Below, piece after piece: positions 25,091 to 34,557 of a stretch of 64,000 nucleotides of DNA. The notes under the pieces were generated by a model, which was not told the DNA's origin, did no database searches, and saw nothing but the letters and a program-made list of their open reading frames with translations. The DNA is from Ga0077555 sp050250755. Its GTDB lineage: Bacteria; Pseudomonadota; Alphaproteobacteria; Rhizobiales; Hyphomicrobiaceae. Where the stretch lies: assembly GCA_050250755.1 (NCBI GenBank), contig JBFWOB010000002.1:62001-126000 (forward strand). The letters run 5' to 3'. A program made the position numbers and the translations under genes. Every line of letters starts with the position of its first letter. Positions within the stretch are counted from its first letter, which is position 1.

Positions 25091-26860
25091 TCAATCTCCG
25101 CTGCGTGTATTGATTTCGATGACCTCGAACCCGGTTCGGGCGCGCTCCGTAGCGCCTTTAGGTCGATGCGTCGTGTAAAAGTTCCCCATCACAAGGACGT
25201 CCATTGCGGTGCGTAGGAAACACGAGATCGCCTCCTCCGGCCGCGCGACGATCGGCTCTTGTTTATTGAAGCTCGTATTGAGCAAGATTGGTACACCCGT
25301 CAATTCTGCAAACCGCGAGATGAGTGCGTGGTAACGCGAGTTTGCGCTTTTTGAGACGGTCTGAATGCGCGCCGTATCATCCACATGCACCGCCGCCGGC
25401 AAGCGATCGGCGAGATCGGGGCGGACACGCGGAGCGAACGTCATGAATGGATCCGGCTGCGCAATCTCAAAGAACTCCGAGGCCCGCTCCTCTAGCACGG
25501 ACGGCGCGAACGGCCGAAACGGTTCGCGAAACTTCACCCGCTTGTTAATGACATCGCGGACGCCGACCAAGACAGGCGAGGCGAGGATCGAACGATTGCC
25601 GAGTGCCCGCGGCCCGATCTCGTAGCGTCCCTGAAACCAGCCGACCACACGGCCTTGAGAAAGATCTTTCGCAACGCGGTCGATGAGCGCCTCGTCATCG
25701 AGACGCTCATATGTCATGCCAGCCGCCGAAAGCGCCGCTTCGATCTGGTCGTCGCTATAGCCGAGGCCGTAATAGGCGTGGTCCATGCGAGTGCGTCGCG
25801 GCTCGCCGAGGGTTTGGTGATAATGATAGAGCGCGCTGCCAAGGGGAACGCCCGTATCGGAGGCGCATGGCGGCACCCAGATGCGCTCGAACCCCGCTTC
25901 GCGCAAAAGCCGCGCATTCGCGACGCAATTCAAAGCGACACCGCCGACGAAGCAAAGGTTTGCCGAAGGATGGCGGTGACGCGCAGCCTTGGCGACATGC
26001 AGGATCACGTCTTCTGCGACGGCCTGCAGCGCAAAAGCAAGATCCTTGTGATGGTCCTCGAGCGGCGCCCCCCGCAGACGAGGCGGGCCAAAAGTGTCCA
26101 TGAACTTCTGTTTGAACGGACGGATCATTCCGTAGCGATCGTAGCTGAAATAGCTCATGTCGATCGAAAAGCCGCCATCCGGATCGAGCCGAACGATGTC
26201 CCGCATCCGGTCTACGAGACGGTCGCTGCCGAGCGCCGCCAGCGCCATGACCGTCCCTTCCTCGAACACCTCGAAGCCGAGATGTCGCGTGATCAGGGTA
26301 TAGACCATGCCGAGGCTGTCGAAGAATGGGCCGTGCCAGTGTCGCTCGATGCGTCCGCCCGCGCCGGTGTAAACGCTGGTCGCGCTATCGTCACCGTAGC
26401 CGTCCATGACGATGATCGTGGCGTCCTCGAAGGGCGAAACGAAAAACATGGCCGCATGGGCGTCGTGATGCGCGACGTTGACGATCTTTGGGCGCGGCTG
26501 GCCTCGGAAATAGCGCCACAGCCCGAAGTTCACGCATTGGTTGATAAACACGGCAGCGCCGTCCTGGGTGGGATGGGCACTGTCTCGAATCAGGTGGAGA
26601 CTCGCCGGCAGCCCGCGAAAGACGGCACTCGCAAATGTTCGACGCAATCGCTGCGGGTCCCATGGCACTGTAATGGCGTCGACGTCAGCAAGACCCGCAC
26701 CATCGGGGCCGAGCATGGCTGCAAGCGAATGGCGAGGAAACGAAATTGTGTGCTTCTCGCGCGAGTGTCGCTCCTCCTCGAGCACCGATACGATTTCACC
26801 GTCGGCCACCAGCGCAGCGCCAGTGTCGTGGGTCAAGGTGACGAGGCCCAAGATTCTCAT
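25091..26860 (-). CDS. Carbamoyltransferase (NodU/CmcH family)
   Basis: A 589-residue enzyme expected to transfer a carbamoyl group from carbamoyl phosphate, via a carbamoyl-adenylate, to a hydroxyl of a small molecule or sugar. The N-terminal TsaD-like part has HHDAHAAMFFVSPFE and VMDGYGDD; the central part LCFVGGVALNCVANA and PPCASDTGVPLGSAL; the C-terminal YrdC-like part RYEIGPRALGNRSI and LLNTSFNKQEP, all family-typical. ATG 26860 (MRILGLVTL) matches family starts; the open frame continues 29 residues upstream. No Nod-factor or antibiotic genes are adjacent, so the acceptor is unknown. Confidence 0.9.
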   Translation of the reverse strand: MRILGLVTLTHDTGAALVADGEIVSVLEEERHSREKHTISFPRHSLAAMLGPDGAGLADVDAITVPWDPQRLRRTFASAVFRGLPASLHLIRDSAHPTQDGAAVFINQCVNFGLWRYFRGQPRPKIVNVAHHDAHAAMFFVSPFEDATIIVMDGYGDDSATSVYTGAGGRIERHWHGPFFDSLGMVYTLITRHLGFEVFEEGTVMALAALGSDRLVDRMRDIVRLDPDGGFSIDMSYFSYDRYGMIRPFKQKFMDTFGPPRLRGAPLEDHHKDLAFALQAVAEDVILHVAKAARHRHPSANLCFVGGVALNCVANARLLREAGFERIWVPPCASDTGVPLGSALYHYHQTLGEPRRTRMDHAYYGLGYSDDQIEAALSAAGMTYERLDDEALIDRVAKDLSQGRVVGWFQGRYEIGPRALGNRSILASPVLVGVRDVINKRVKFREPFRPFAPSVLEERASEFFEIAQPDPFMTFAPRVRPDLADRLPAAVHVDDTARIQTVSKSANSRYHALISRFAELTGVPILLNTSFNKQEPIVARPEEAISCFLRTAMDVLVMGNFYTTHRPKGATERARTGFEVIEINTRSGD

Positions 26861-27191
26861 TCGTCCACTTTCGAGAAATGACGTCCGGATCGGAACGGGA
26901 TACGCATCATAACCAGCGGACGATACTGCTTTTTTGATGGTCAACACTTTGGGTTAATGTCTGGAGCGCCTACCAGACGGCATGCTTCGCGGTTGCAGCG
27001 TGAGCGGCGACATAACCGCACAGAAAGACCAAAAAGTAGAAAGCTCGATACTTGGCGTCGAGTTCCTCTTTCCGGTGACGACGACAAACAGAAGCCGGAG
27101 GGACTAAGCGAACCCGCGATGTCCGTCAATCCAACGCAAGCCGTCGCGAGATCAATTTGGTTCGAGCCTTGTCGATCCGACAAAGCCCAAG
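26861..27191. other. Non-coding gap before the carbamoyltransferase gene
   Basis: No credible gene. It should contain the minus-strand promoter of the carbamoyltransferase gene. The only structure I see is GTCTGG-AGCGCCTA-CCAGAC at 26959-26978, a 6-bp stem that could end transcription from the upstream minus-strand oxidoreductase gene. Confidence 0.5.
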
Positions 27192-28505
27192 CTACGCCGC
27201 TGGGCGATCGAGGCCATAGTGGTCCCGAAGCATGGTGCCGCGATACTCGTGCCGGAAACGACCACGGCGACGGAGGATCGGAACGACCTCTGCAGCGAAT
27301 GTCTCAAGCATCAGGGGTAGCAGCGGCGGCATCAGATTGAAGCCATCAGCAGCACCGCTATCGACCCAGTCCTCCATCACGTCGGCCACCTGCTCCGGCG
27401 TGCCAGCCATCACGTGATGACCTCGGGCACCGGCAAGACGCCCAAGGAGCTGTCGCAACGTGGGGCGTTCCTCACGAACGGCTCGTAGGATGAGTTCAAC
27501 CCGACCTCGACTTGCCTGATTTTGCTCGGGTTCCGGGAAATCTTCTGGCGACAGTGGCCGATCCAACGGCAAATGCGAGAGATCCATGCCATCGAAGCGA
27601 TCGGAAAGTTTGATGCGTCCGATTTCCGGATCGGAAAGCTCGTTCAGCTCCCGCTCCATGCGCTTCGCCTCGGCCTCCGTGCTGGCGATCATCGGGCTGA
27701 TACCCGGGAGCACAAGGACTTGATCCGCAGGGCGACCGAGCGCGGCGGCGCGCGCTTTGAGGTCGGCATAGAACGACTGGGCACTCGCCTTGTGCAGATG
27801 CGCAGTAAAGACGGCCTCGGCGTGTCGTGCTGCGAATGCAATCCCTGCGTCGGACGAGCCCGCCTGCACGAGCACCGGCCGACCTTGTGGGCAGCGCGGT
27901 ATGTTGAGCGGTCCGGCGACCTGAAAATGCGGCCCAACATGATCGATGGCACGAATGCCATCCTGGCGCGCGTAGATGCCACGAGTTCGGTCGTCGACGA
28001 TGGCATCGTCGGCCCAACTGTCCCACAACGCCTTCGTCACTTCGACGAACTCGTCTCCCATCTCGTAGCGCTCGGCATGGTTTCGCCGAGCTTCACTGCC
28101 AAAATTGCGGCTTGCGGCAGCACTGAAGGTCGTCACGATGTTCCAGCCGATACGGCCCTTACTGGCGTGATCGAGCGATGCAAGCTGGCGTGCTAGGTTG
28201 AACGGCTCGGCATACGTGGTTGTAGCGGTCGCGATGAGCCCAATGCGCTGTGTCGTAACGGCGAGCGAGCCGAGCGTCGTCAACGGCTCGAGCCATATGC
28301 GCGAGGCGCTATTGAGGTCTTGAGGCGCCGCAAGCGTATCGGCGAGGAAGATCGAATCGAAGCAAGCCGCCTCAGCCTTTCGAGCACAGTCGATATAGTA
28401 CTCGATATCCGTGAGTGCGTGCGGCGTCGTCTGCGGATGACGCCAGGACGCTTCGTGGTGGCCTCGGCTGTAAATGAAGAGGTTGATATGTAGCTGCTTC
28501 TTCAT
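27192..28505 (-). CDS. LLM-class flavin-dependent monooxygenase (NtaA/SnaA/DszA type)
   Basis: A 437-residue FMNH2-dependent oxygenase of the bacterial luciferase superfamily. It shows INLFIYSRGHHEASWRHP, the FDSIFLADTL strand, RIGWNIVTTFSAAASRNFG and RPVLVQAGSSDAGIAFAARHAE, typical of nitrilotriacetate/dibenzothiophene-type enzymes. The ATG at 28505 is preceded by GGAGACAGG. It lies 90 bases downstream of the Ldh-type gene on the same strand. The substrate, likely an aromatic, sulfonate or chelate compound, is not deducible. A flavin reductase partner is not nearby. Confidence 0.9.
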   Translation of the reverse strand: MKKQLHINLFIYSRGHHEASWRHPQTTPHALTDIEYYIDCARKAEAACFDSIFLADTLAAPQDLNSASRIWLEPLTTLGSLAVTTQRIGLIATATTTYAEPFNLARQLASLDHASKGRIGWNIVTTFSAAASRNFGSEARRNHAERYEMGDEFVEVTKALWDSWADDAIVDDRTRGIYARQDGIRAIDHVGPHFQVAGPLNIPRCPQGRPVLVQAGSSDAGIAFAARHAEAVFTAHLHKASAQSFYADLKARAAALGRPADQVLVLPGISPMIASTEAEAKRMERELNELSDPEIGRIKLSDRFDGMDLSHLPLDRPLSPEDFPEPEQNQASRGRVELILRAVREERPTLRQLLGRLAGARGHHVMAGTPEQVADVMEDWVDSGAADGFNLMPPLLPLMLETFAAEVVPILRRRGRFRHEYRGTMLRDHYGLDRPAA

Positions 28506-28595
28506 ACCTGTCTCCGTCGCCCCCACGGGAGCGCAACCAATGCCCCGACTCGGATGCCAAGCCCGAGGCCTAGGATCGATTGAAGTGTCATGCGA

Positions 28596-29666
28596 TCAGT
28601 CGAGCAACCAGGGCGCCGCAGCGGCTTGCGCGATCTGGCGGACTTGCGCCATCAGCCCGGGGCCGACAGGAATGCCATCGCGAAGGCGCGCCTCGGCAAA
28701 TTTCCACTGCGGGTCTCCCGCAACCATGACGGACTGCGTCGAGTCCATCGGCGTGGTGGCACGGAGCGCTCCAAGAAAGCTTGTCACATCGGCTTCGAAA
28801 TCACCCGCTCCCCGGAAGATGGCGGGATCGATGGCCATGAAGAAATGCCCAATATCCATGCCGATGGGCTTCTTCGTGTGCTCCGGATCAGTGATGAGCG
28901 TTGCGCCGGATAAACACGACGCGAGAATGTTCACCATCACCGAAAGGCCGTAGCCCTTATAGCTCGAATTCTCCGGCGAACCGCCGAGCGAGGTCAGGAA
29001 TCCGCCCTTCTCCTTGGCCACCAGAGGATCGTTGGAGGGGCGGCCGTCGCGATCCAGAACCCAGCCGTCAGGAGTTGGCAGCTTCTCGTTCGCCTTGTTC
29101 CGAATGCGGCCCGCAGCAACCGTCGTCGTCGCCATGTCGAGCAGGAACGGCACGCCGTCGGCACTCGGAGCAGCAAACGACCAGGGATCGGTGCCAAGTC
29201 GCGCCTGCTTCCCGAATGTCGGAGCCACCTGAATGCCCGACGCCGAAGTACACGCCATGCCGACAAGACCGGCGTTCGCGGCCATCAGCGTATAAAATCC
29301 AGCCGCACCGAAATGCGCGGAGCGTCGGACGACCGTAGCTGCCATGCCAACCGTCTTCGCTTTTTCAATCGCCGTCGACATGGCGAAGTGCCCAGGCACG
29401 TGACCAAGTCCGCCACCACCATCTACCACCGCCGACACGGGCGTCTCCGAGACGATCTGCGGCCGCGCTTCCATGCGCACACGGCCATTGCGGCGCAGCG
29501 TATCGTAGCCCGGGATCATCGAAATGCCGTGGCTGTCGACGCCATGCAGATCCGACCACGCCAGCACCTCGGCGGTGATCTCGGCGTTATCCTCCGGCAT
29601 TCCCCAGGCGCGCAGGATGGCTTTCAACTGCGCGCAGTGATTGGCATACGTGGCGGGCATGGGCAT
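28596..29666 (-). CDS. Ldh-family (malate/L-lactate/ureidoglycolate-type) NAD(P) oxidoreductase
   Basis: A 356-residue member of the Ldh_2 family, which uses NAD(P) to oxidise or reduce 2-hydroxy acids by a fold unrelated to classical lactate dehydrogenase. Motifs are SDLHGVDSHGI, VVRRSAHFGAAGFYTL, LGTDPWSFAAPS and LLDMATTTVAAGRI. ATG 29666 or 29660 may be the start. It lies between a family-5 solute-binding protein and an LLM monooxygenase on the same strand, suggesting one catabolic unit. The exact hydroxy acid is unknown. Confidence 0.88.
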   Translation of the reverse strand: MPMPATYANHCAQLKAILRAWGMPEDNAEITAEVLAWSDLHGVDSHGISMIPGYDTLRRNGRVRMEARPQIVSETPVSAVVDGGGGLGHVPGHFAMSTAIEKAKTVGMAATVVRRSAHFGAAGFYTLMAANAGLVGMACTSASGIQVAPTFGKQARLGTDPWSFAAPSADGVPFLLDMATTTVAAGRIRNKANEKLPTPDGWVLDRDGRPSNDPLVAKEKGGFLTSLGGSPENSSYKGYGLSVMVNILASCLSGATLITDPEHTKKPIGMDIGHFFMAIDPAIFRGAGDFEADVTSFLGALRATTPMDSTQSVMVAGDPQWKFAEARLRDGIPVGPGLMAQVRQIAQAAAAPWLLD

Positions 29667-29861
29667 TCCCTCAAGCTAACATTTCGACGCCCAGGCTCGA
29701 CGATCCGCACGCACGTGGCAAGTGGCGGTATCGCGCAGGAAACAGCCATCAACCCTTCCCGCGAACGGAATGTGATTGGAGACCGATGCGACGAGGCGGC
29801 AACGCCGGATGAATCGGCTCGGCGAGAGCGCAATCGGTATGCGGGCCGCCGCCTGTCCATG

Positions 29862-31466
29862 TCATCGATTCAGCCAGACGTCAGTAAGGTCCTGGGAGAG
29901 GTAATGGCTCGGCGTCATGTTCCAGCCCTGCACCTTCTTGGGCAAAACGACGATGCGCTGCGACCACAGGAACGGCACCGCATAAGCTGTCGTCAGCACG
30001 TACTTATCGAGTTCATGCGCGATACGGAGGCGCTCGACGGGATCAAGCGCCCGCCGCTGCTGCTCGTACAGCTCGTCGATCTTGGTATCCTCGTGGCCCG
30101 AATAACCGAGCGGCGACAGCTTCTTCGTCAGGAACTTGACGTAGTTCTGTGTGGGATCGTCGAGATAGTCCGAGATGAATTCCATACCGACATCAAAGCT
30201 GCCGGACGAGAAAGACTCGAAATAAGCTTTGGACTCAAGCTGGTCGTGCGTTGCCGTAACGCCGATGCGGCGCCATTGGTCGATGAGATAGATGCCACCG
30301 GTCGTGTAGCTCTCGATGCCGGCGCGATTGAGAAACTTGAAGGACAGATTCTCGACCCCCGCCTCTTTGAGCAGGCGGCGAGCCTCCGCTCGTGCCTTCT
30401 CGGCATCCTTGCCAAAGCCCGGCAGCTTGACGAGTTCGGACTCCGGTAGCGCCAATGCGGAACCGGGCCGGCCGACACCGCCGACAAAACGCAGCGTAGA
30501 GATGCGCCCGATGTTCTCCCCGCCCGTCCAGCGGTCAACGGCCATGGTCAACGCCTGACGCACGCGGATGTCGTCAAAGGGCTTCTTCTTGACGTTGAAG
30601 ATCAGCGTATTGCCCGCCATTAACGGCATCTCGTAGACGTTCACCTTGTCGGCGCCCATCTTCTCCACGAGCCTGTCGCGCTCGGGTGGCGTGATGAAGC
30701 GGAATTCAGCGTCGAACTGGCCGCCAAGCAGGCCCGGCACGAGCGCCGTCGACTTGACGAAGAAGGCTTTGAAGCCATCAAGGTAGGGCCGATCGGGGCG
30801 GAAGTAGCCGTCGAAGCGCTTGCCCACCCAGTGGGACCCCTGCACATGCTCGACGAACTGGAAGGCGCCGGAGCCCATCACCTCCTTGCGCGGATAGTCC
30901 CCACCCTGCTTCAGCTTGGCGGCGCTATAAATGCAGTTGAATGGCGATGCCAGGAGATCGAGCACGCCTGCAACTGGCGTCTTCATCTTGAAGGTAATGG
31001 TGTAGTCGTCTGGGGTCTCGATATCGCCGAAATCGGAATAGTAGGACTGGCGCGCCGACACCACGCCCGCTGGTGGCCGGATGATGCGCTCGTAGCTGGC
31101 CTTCACGTCTGCCGATGTCAGTGGAGAGCCGTCATGGAATTTCACACCCTTGTGCAGCTTGAACGTATGGCTCGTACCATCGGGTGCGGATGACCAGCTC
31201 TCAGCCAGATCTCCGGTCACCTTGGGATAGTTGGCACCGTCGATCTTGAGCAGCAGCGAATAATGAGGCGAAAGCACATGGAACGCACCGAAAGTAATTT
31301 CGGCGTGGCAATCATAGCTGGGTGGATTGGACACGACCGCATAGGTCAGCGTGCCACCCTTCTTGGGCGTCTGGCCCAGCGCCGGCGACAAGGCCAGAGG
31401 TAAGGCCATTGCCGCGGCGGCCAGACCGCGCAGGAGATAGGCACTTGTGCAATGAAGAGTGGGCAT
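29862..31466 (-). CDS. Peptide/nickel-type ABC substrate-binding protein (SBP family 5)
   Basis: A 534-residue periplasmic protein with a signal peptide (MPTLHCTSAYLLRG, hydrophobic core, ALGQ) and the SBP_bac_5 body: KKGGTLTYAVVSNPPSYD, FKLHKGVKFHDGSPLTSADV, RQALTMAVDR and the C-terminal VVLPKKVQGWNM. GGAGGAAG precedes the ATG at 31466. No DppB/C/D/F permease or ATPase genes are in the window. With the Ldh and LLM genes downstream it may supply their substrate, but that is inference. Confidence 0.88.
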   Translation of the reverse strand: MPTLHCTSAYLLRGLAAAAMALPLALSPALGQTPKKGGTLTYAVVSNPPSYDCHAEITFGAFHVLSPHYSLLLKIDGANYPKVTGDLAESWSSAPDGTSHTFKLHKGVKFHDGSPLTSADVKASYERIIRPPAGVVSARQSYYSDFGDIETPDDYTITFKMKTPVAGVLDLLASPFNCIYSAAKLKQGGDYPRKEVMGSGAFQFVEHVQGSHWVGKRFDGYFRPDRPYLDGFKAFFVKSTALVPGLLGGQFDAEFRFITPPERDRLVEKMGADKVNVYEMPLMAGNTLIFNVKKKPFDDIRVRQALTMAVDRWTGGENIGRISTLRFVGGVGRPGSALALPESELVKLPGFGKDAEKARAEARRLLKEAGVENLSFKFLNRAGIESYTTGGIYLIDQWRRIGVTATHDQLESKAYFESFSSGSFDVGMEFISDYLDDPTQNYVKFLTKKLSPLGYSGHEDTKIDELYEQQRRALDPVERLRIAHELDKYVLTTAYAVPFLWSQRIVVLPKKVQGWNMTPSHYLSQDLTDVWLNR

Positions 31467-31910
31467 TTGCGGGCTTCCTCCATGGTGCCGTCTGCTGCGG
31501 CGTTGACCAAGCCTAGCTGTACGTGGAGGGATGAGGCAAATCTGTTCCAAATAAAAACACGGACGGCGCCGCGACGACGCACGCTATTCGAGCTGCTTCC
31601 CCGCCATTACCACCCCCTTCATTGTTTCCCCGCGAGGTGAATTCTTGACGTCGCGTGTAAATAACGCGAGGATTCGACGTCCGGCATTCGGCATTTGCGG
31701 CACGCGATGTCGTTTAGAGATCCGAGCGCAAACGAGTTCTATGGAAGAGGCAAGAGTGCGCGTTGCCGCCGGTCATGGGCGGCTCGAACCGCAAGCTGAT
31801 GCGGCCAGGGTGCACGCGCTGATAGCCGCAGGCAAGGCGAGCACGGTTGACGCCGCACCTGCTCTCTGGCTTTGCGTGCTCGGAATAGGACTAGAGAGAA
31901 AGAGTGATAT
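31467..31910. other. Divergent non-coding region of 444 bases
   Basis: It separates the minus-strand binding-protein gene from the plus-strand iron importer and should hold both promoters. A perfect inverted repeat TCGCGT-GTAAATA-ACGCGA lies at 31651-31669, directly after a TTGACG at 31645-31650. I see no clear Fur, Irr or RirA box. The short open frame ending at 31914 has no ribosome site. Confidence 0.5.
31651..31669. promoter_or_regulatory. Inverted repeat TCGCGT-N7-ACGCGA upstream of iron importer
   Basis: A perfect 6-bp dyad with an AT-rich 7-base centre in the divergent intergenic region, adjacent to a -35-like TTGACG. Candidate operator only. Confidence 0.35.
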
Positions 31911-32933
31911 ATGAGGCCGATCTCCGTCATCTGCAGATTGTTCGGGCTGGCGCTTCTCTTGGCGCTCCTGCCCCATACCCCTGTGCTGGCCCAGGGCGCC
32001 GATAAAGGTCCGGTCGTCATCTACAATGCCCAGCACAAGAGCCTCACCGAGGCGTGGGCCGCTGCCTTCACGAAGGAGACCGGAATTCCGGTGACACTCC
32101 GCCACGGGAGCGACACCGGACTCGGAAATCAAATCATCCAGGAGGGCAACGCATCGCCCGCTGACGTTTTCCTGACGGAGAACTCACCGGCGATGGTGAT
32201 GGTCGCCGCTGCGGGCCTTTTCGAGCCCCTCGCCCCTGATGTCCTCGCGCAGGTTCCGGACCAGTATCGGCCATCCAACGGGCGGTGGATCGGCATTGCC
32301 GCGCGTTCGACCGTCTTCGCCTACAACAAAACGAAGCTGACGGCGGAACAGTTGCCGAAATCGCTTCTGGACCTTGCCTCCCCAGCCTGGAAAGGGCGTT
32401 GGGGCGCATCACCGGCCGGTGCAGATTTTCAGGCGATCGTCAGCGCCCTTCTCGACCTCAAAGGCGAGGCAGCGACCGCTGAGTGGCTGAAGGCTATGAA
32501 GACCAATTCGACGCCCTACAAGGGCAACGGCGTGGCGATGCGCGCTGTTAATGCCGGCCAAGTCGATGGCGCGGTCATCTATCACTACTACTACTTCGGC
32601 GATCAGGCGAAGACGGGCGAGAATAGCGGAAATGTTGGTCTCCATTACTTCCGCCACCAGGACCCGGGTGCCTTCGTCAGCATCTCCGGCGGGGGCGTTC
32701 TCGCATCGACCAAGCATCGCGATGCCGCCATGGCATTCATGAAATGGCTGACCGGCAAGAGTGGCCAAGAAATCCTGCGGACAGGCAACTCGTTCGAGTA
32801 CGCGGTGGGCAACGGCGTGCAGTCGAACCCCAAGCTCGTGCCGCTTTCGGAACTGGATGCGCCCAAGGTCAATGCCGCGGAGCTCGACGGCCGTAAAGTC
32901 ATCCAGTTGATGACGGACGCCGGCCTCCTGTGA
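31911..32933 (+). CDS. Fe(III) ABC transporter substrate-binding protein
   Basis: A 340-residue periplasmic ferric-binding protein of the FbpA/AfuA type. The signal peptide ends near PVLAQG. The mature start VVIYNAQHKSLTEAW holds the conserved Tyr and His, and GAVIYHYYYFGDQ holds the tyrosine run that ligates Fe(III) in FbpA proteins. It is the first gene of an SBP-permease-ATPase operon. Iron specificity is supported by the tyrosines, not proven. Confidence 0.9.
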   Translation: MRPISVICRLFGLALLLALLPHTPVLAQGADKGPVVIYNAQHKSLTEAWAAAFTKETGIPVTLRHGSDTGLGNQIIQEGNASPADVFLTENSPAMVMVAAAGLFEPLAPDVLAQVPDQYRPSNGRWIGIAARSTVFAYNKTKLTAEQLPKSLLDLASPAWKGRWGASPAGADFQAIVSALLDLKGEAATAEWLKAMKTNSTPYKGNGVAMRAVNAGQVDGAVIYHYYYFGDQAKTGENSGNVGLHYFRHQDPGAFVSISGGGVLASTKHRDAAMAFMKWLTGKSGQEILRTGNSFEYAVGNGVQSNPKLVPLSELDAPKVNAAELDGRKVIQLMTDAGLL

Positions 32934-32958
32934 TTGCTGTCGCGGCTCTGGAACGACG

Positions 32959-34557
32959 ATGGCGTTGTTGAATCAGACGGAAGCGGCTCGCCACCGCGCG
33001 CTGCAACGCCATCGGGTGGCGAGCCTGCGGACTGGAAGTTCGTCCCTGACATGGTTGCCAGCCGTCACGGACTGGATCGGCCTCGCAGCGGTTCTGGTGA
33101 CCGCGACCGCGCTCGCGCCGGCCGTGTTTGTTGTCCAAACAGCGATAACGGCCGGGTGGTCTACGTTCGTCACCCTCGTCTTCCGTGCCCGTGTTGCGGA
33201 ACTGCTCGTCAACACGGTTGCACTGATCTTCTTCACGCTGCCCGCATGCGGCGTCATTGCAGTGGCGTTGGCATGGCTCGTCGAGCGTAGCGATGTTCCG
33301 GGCCGGCGGTTGCTTGCATGGCTCGCGATCGCACCGCTCGCCATTCCCGCCTTCGTGCACAGCTATGCCTGGATCGGCGCATTCCCGGGCATGGGCGGCA
33401 TCTGGGCGGGCGTATTCGTTGCGACGTTGGCGTACTTTCCGTTTCTCTATCTGCCGGTCGCGGCGACGCTGCAGCGTCTCGACCCGGCGCTGGAGGACGT
33501 GGCCGCCTCAATGGGCCTTGGCCCGAGACAGGTCTTCACGCGGGTGGTTCTGCCGCAGCTCAGAATTCCGCTGTGTGGCGGCGGGCTGCTGATCGGCATC
33601 CACCTGCTCGCCGAATACGGCCTCTTCGCCATGATGAGGTTCGACACCTTCACGACTGCGATCGTCGATCAATTCGAGGCGAGCTATAACGGCCCGGCCG
33701 CCATCATGCTCGCGCTCGTCCTCATTGCCGGCTGCGGTATGCTGCTGGCGCTCGAGGCGTTCGCCCGCGGAGACAGGCGCTATGCGCGCGTGGGACGTGG
33801 CGCCCCGAGACTCCATACGCGCATCAGACTCGGCCGAATGGCCTATCCGTCTTTGATCGGCGCGCTGTTCGTCGTCGGATTGGCCCTCGCCGTCCCGGTG
33901 CTGACCCTAGGTCGCTGGCTCTGGTTCGGCGGTATCGCAACTTGGGCCGATGCCGAACTGGCCTCGACGCTTCTCCACACGCTACAATTGGCGTCGATCG
34001 GAGCAGCCCTCACGACGCTCGCTGCATTTCCAGCGGCCTGGATTTCGGTGCGGCGGACCGGCATGCCAGCACGACTGGTCGAAGCGGCGAGCTACTTCGT
34101 CGGCGCAATCCCGGGCGTGATCGTGGCGCTCGCGCTGGTGGCGGTGACCGTGCACTACGCGCACCCGCTTTATCAAACGGAGCCAGCCCTCCTACTCGCC
34201 TACGGCATCATGTTCCTGCCGCGGGCCATCACCGGGCTGCGCGGAAGTCTCGCACAGGTCCCCAAGGCCTTGGAGGAGGTTGCCGGTAGTCTCGGGCGAT
34301 CGCCGTTGCGGGCGGTACGCGATGTGACACTGCGGTTGGCGGCGCCCGGAGTCGGATCGGCTCTGGCCTTAGTGGCATTGGGGATTGCGAATGAACTCAC
34401 CGCAACGCTCATGCTTGCGCCCAACGGTACGCGTACGCTCGCCACGCAATTCTGGGCCTACAGCAGCGAAATCGACTACGTGGCCGCCGCACCTTATGCG
34501 GTTCTGATGGTGCTGCTGTCGGCGCCGATGACGATCATGCTATGCGCCCGACGCTGA
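32959..34557 (+). CDS. Fe(III) ABC transporter permease (two fused permease domains)
   Basis: A 532-residue inner-membrane protein with about twelve helices and two MetI-type permease domains, the FbpB arrangement. EAA loops are visible as LEDVAASMGLGPRQVFTRVV in the first half and LEEVAGSLGRSP in the second. The gene starts 25 bases after the binding-protein gene and overlaps the ATPase gene by 16 bases, so translation is coupled. Confidence 0.9.
   Translation: MALLNQTEAARHRALQRHRVASLRTGSSSLTWLPAVTDWIGLAAVLVTATALAPAVFVVQTAITAGWSTFVTLVFRARVAELLVNTVALIFFTLPACGVIAVALAWLVERSDVPGRRLLAWLAIAPLAIPAFVHSYAWIGAFPGMGGIWAGVFVATLAYFPFLYLPVAATLQRLDPALEDVAASMGLGPRQVFTRVVLPQLRIPLCGGGLLIGIHLLAEYGLFAMMRFDTFTTAIVDQFEASYNGPAAIMLALVLIAGCGMLLALEAFARGDRRYARVGRGAPRLHTRIRLGRMAYPSLIGALFVVGLALAVPVLTLGRWLWFGGIATWADAELASTLLHTLQLASIGAALTTLAAFPAAWISVRRTGMPARLVEAASYFVGAIPGVIVALALVAVTVHYAHPLYQTEPALLLAYGIMFLPRAITGLRGSLAQVPKALEEVAGSLGRSPLRAVRDVTLRLAAPGVGSALALVALGIANELTATLMLAPNGTRTLATQFWAYSSEIDYVAAAPYAVLMVLLSAPMTIMLCARR

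Noticed and set aside
25655..26881. 408-codon plus-strand open frame opposite the carbamoyltransferase
   Set aside because: Shadow of a strongly supported minus-strand gene; composition is Arg/His/Asp-biased without motifs.
31645..31914. 89-residue open frame ahead of the iron-binding protein gene
   Set aside because: It overlaps the start of the real gene, has no ribosome site and contains an inverted repeat near its 5' end.
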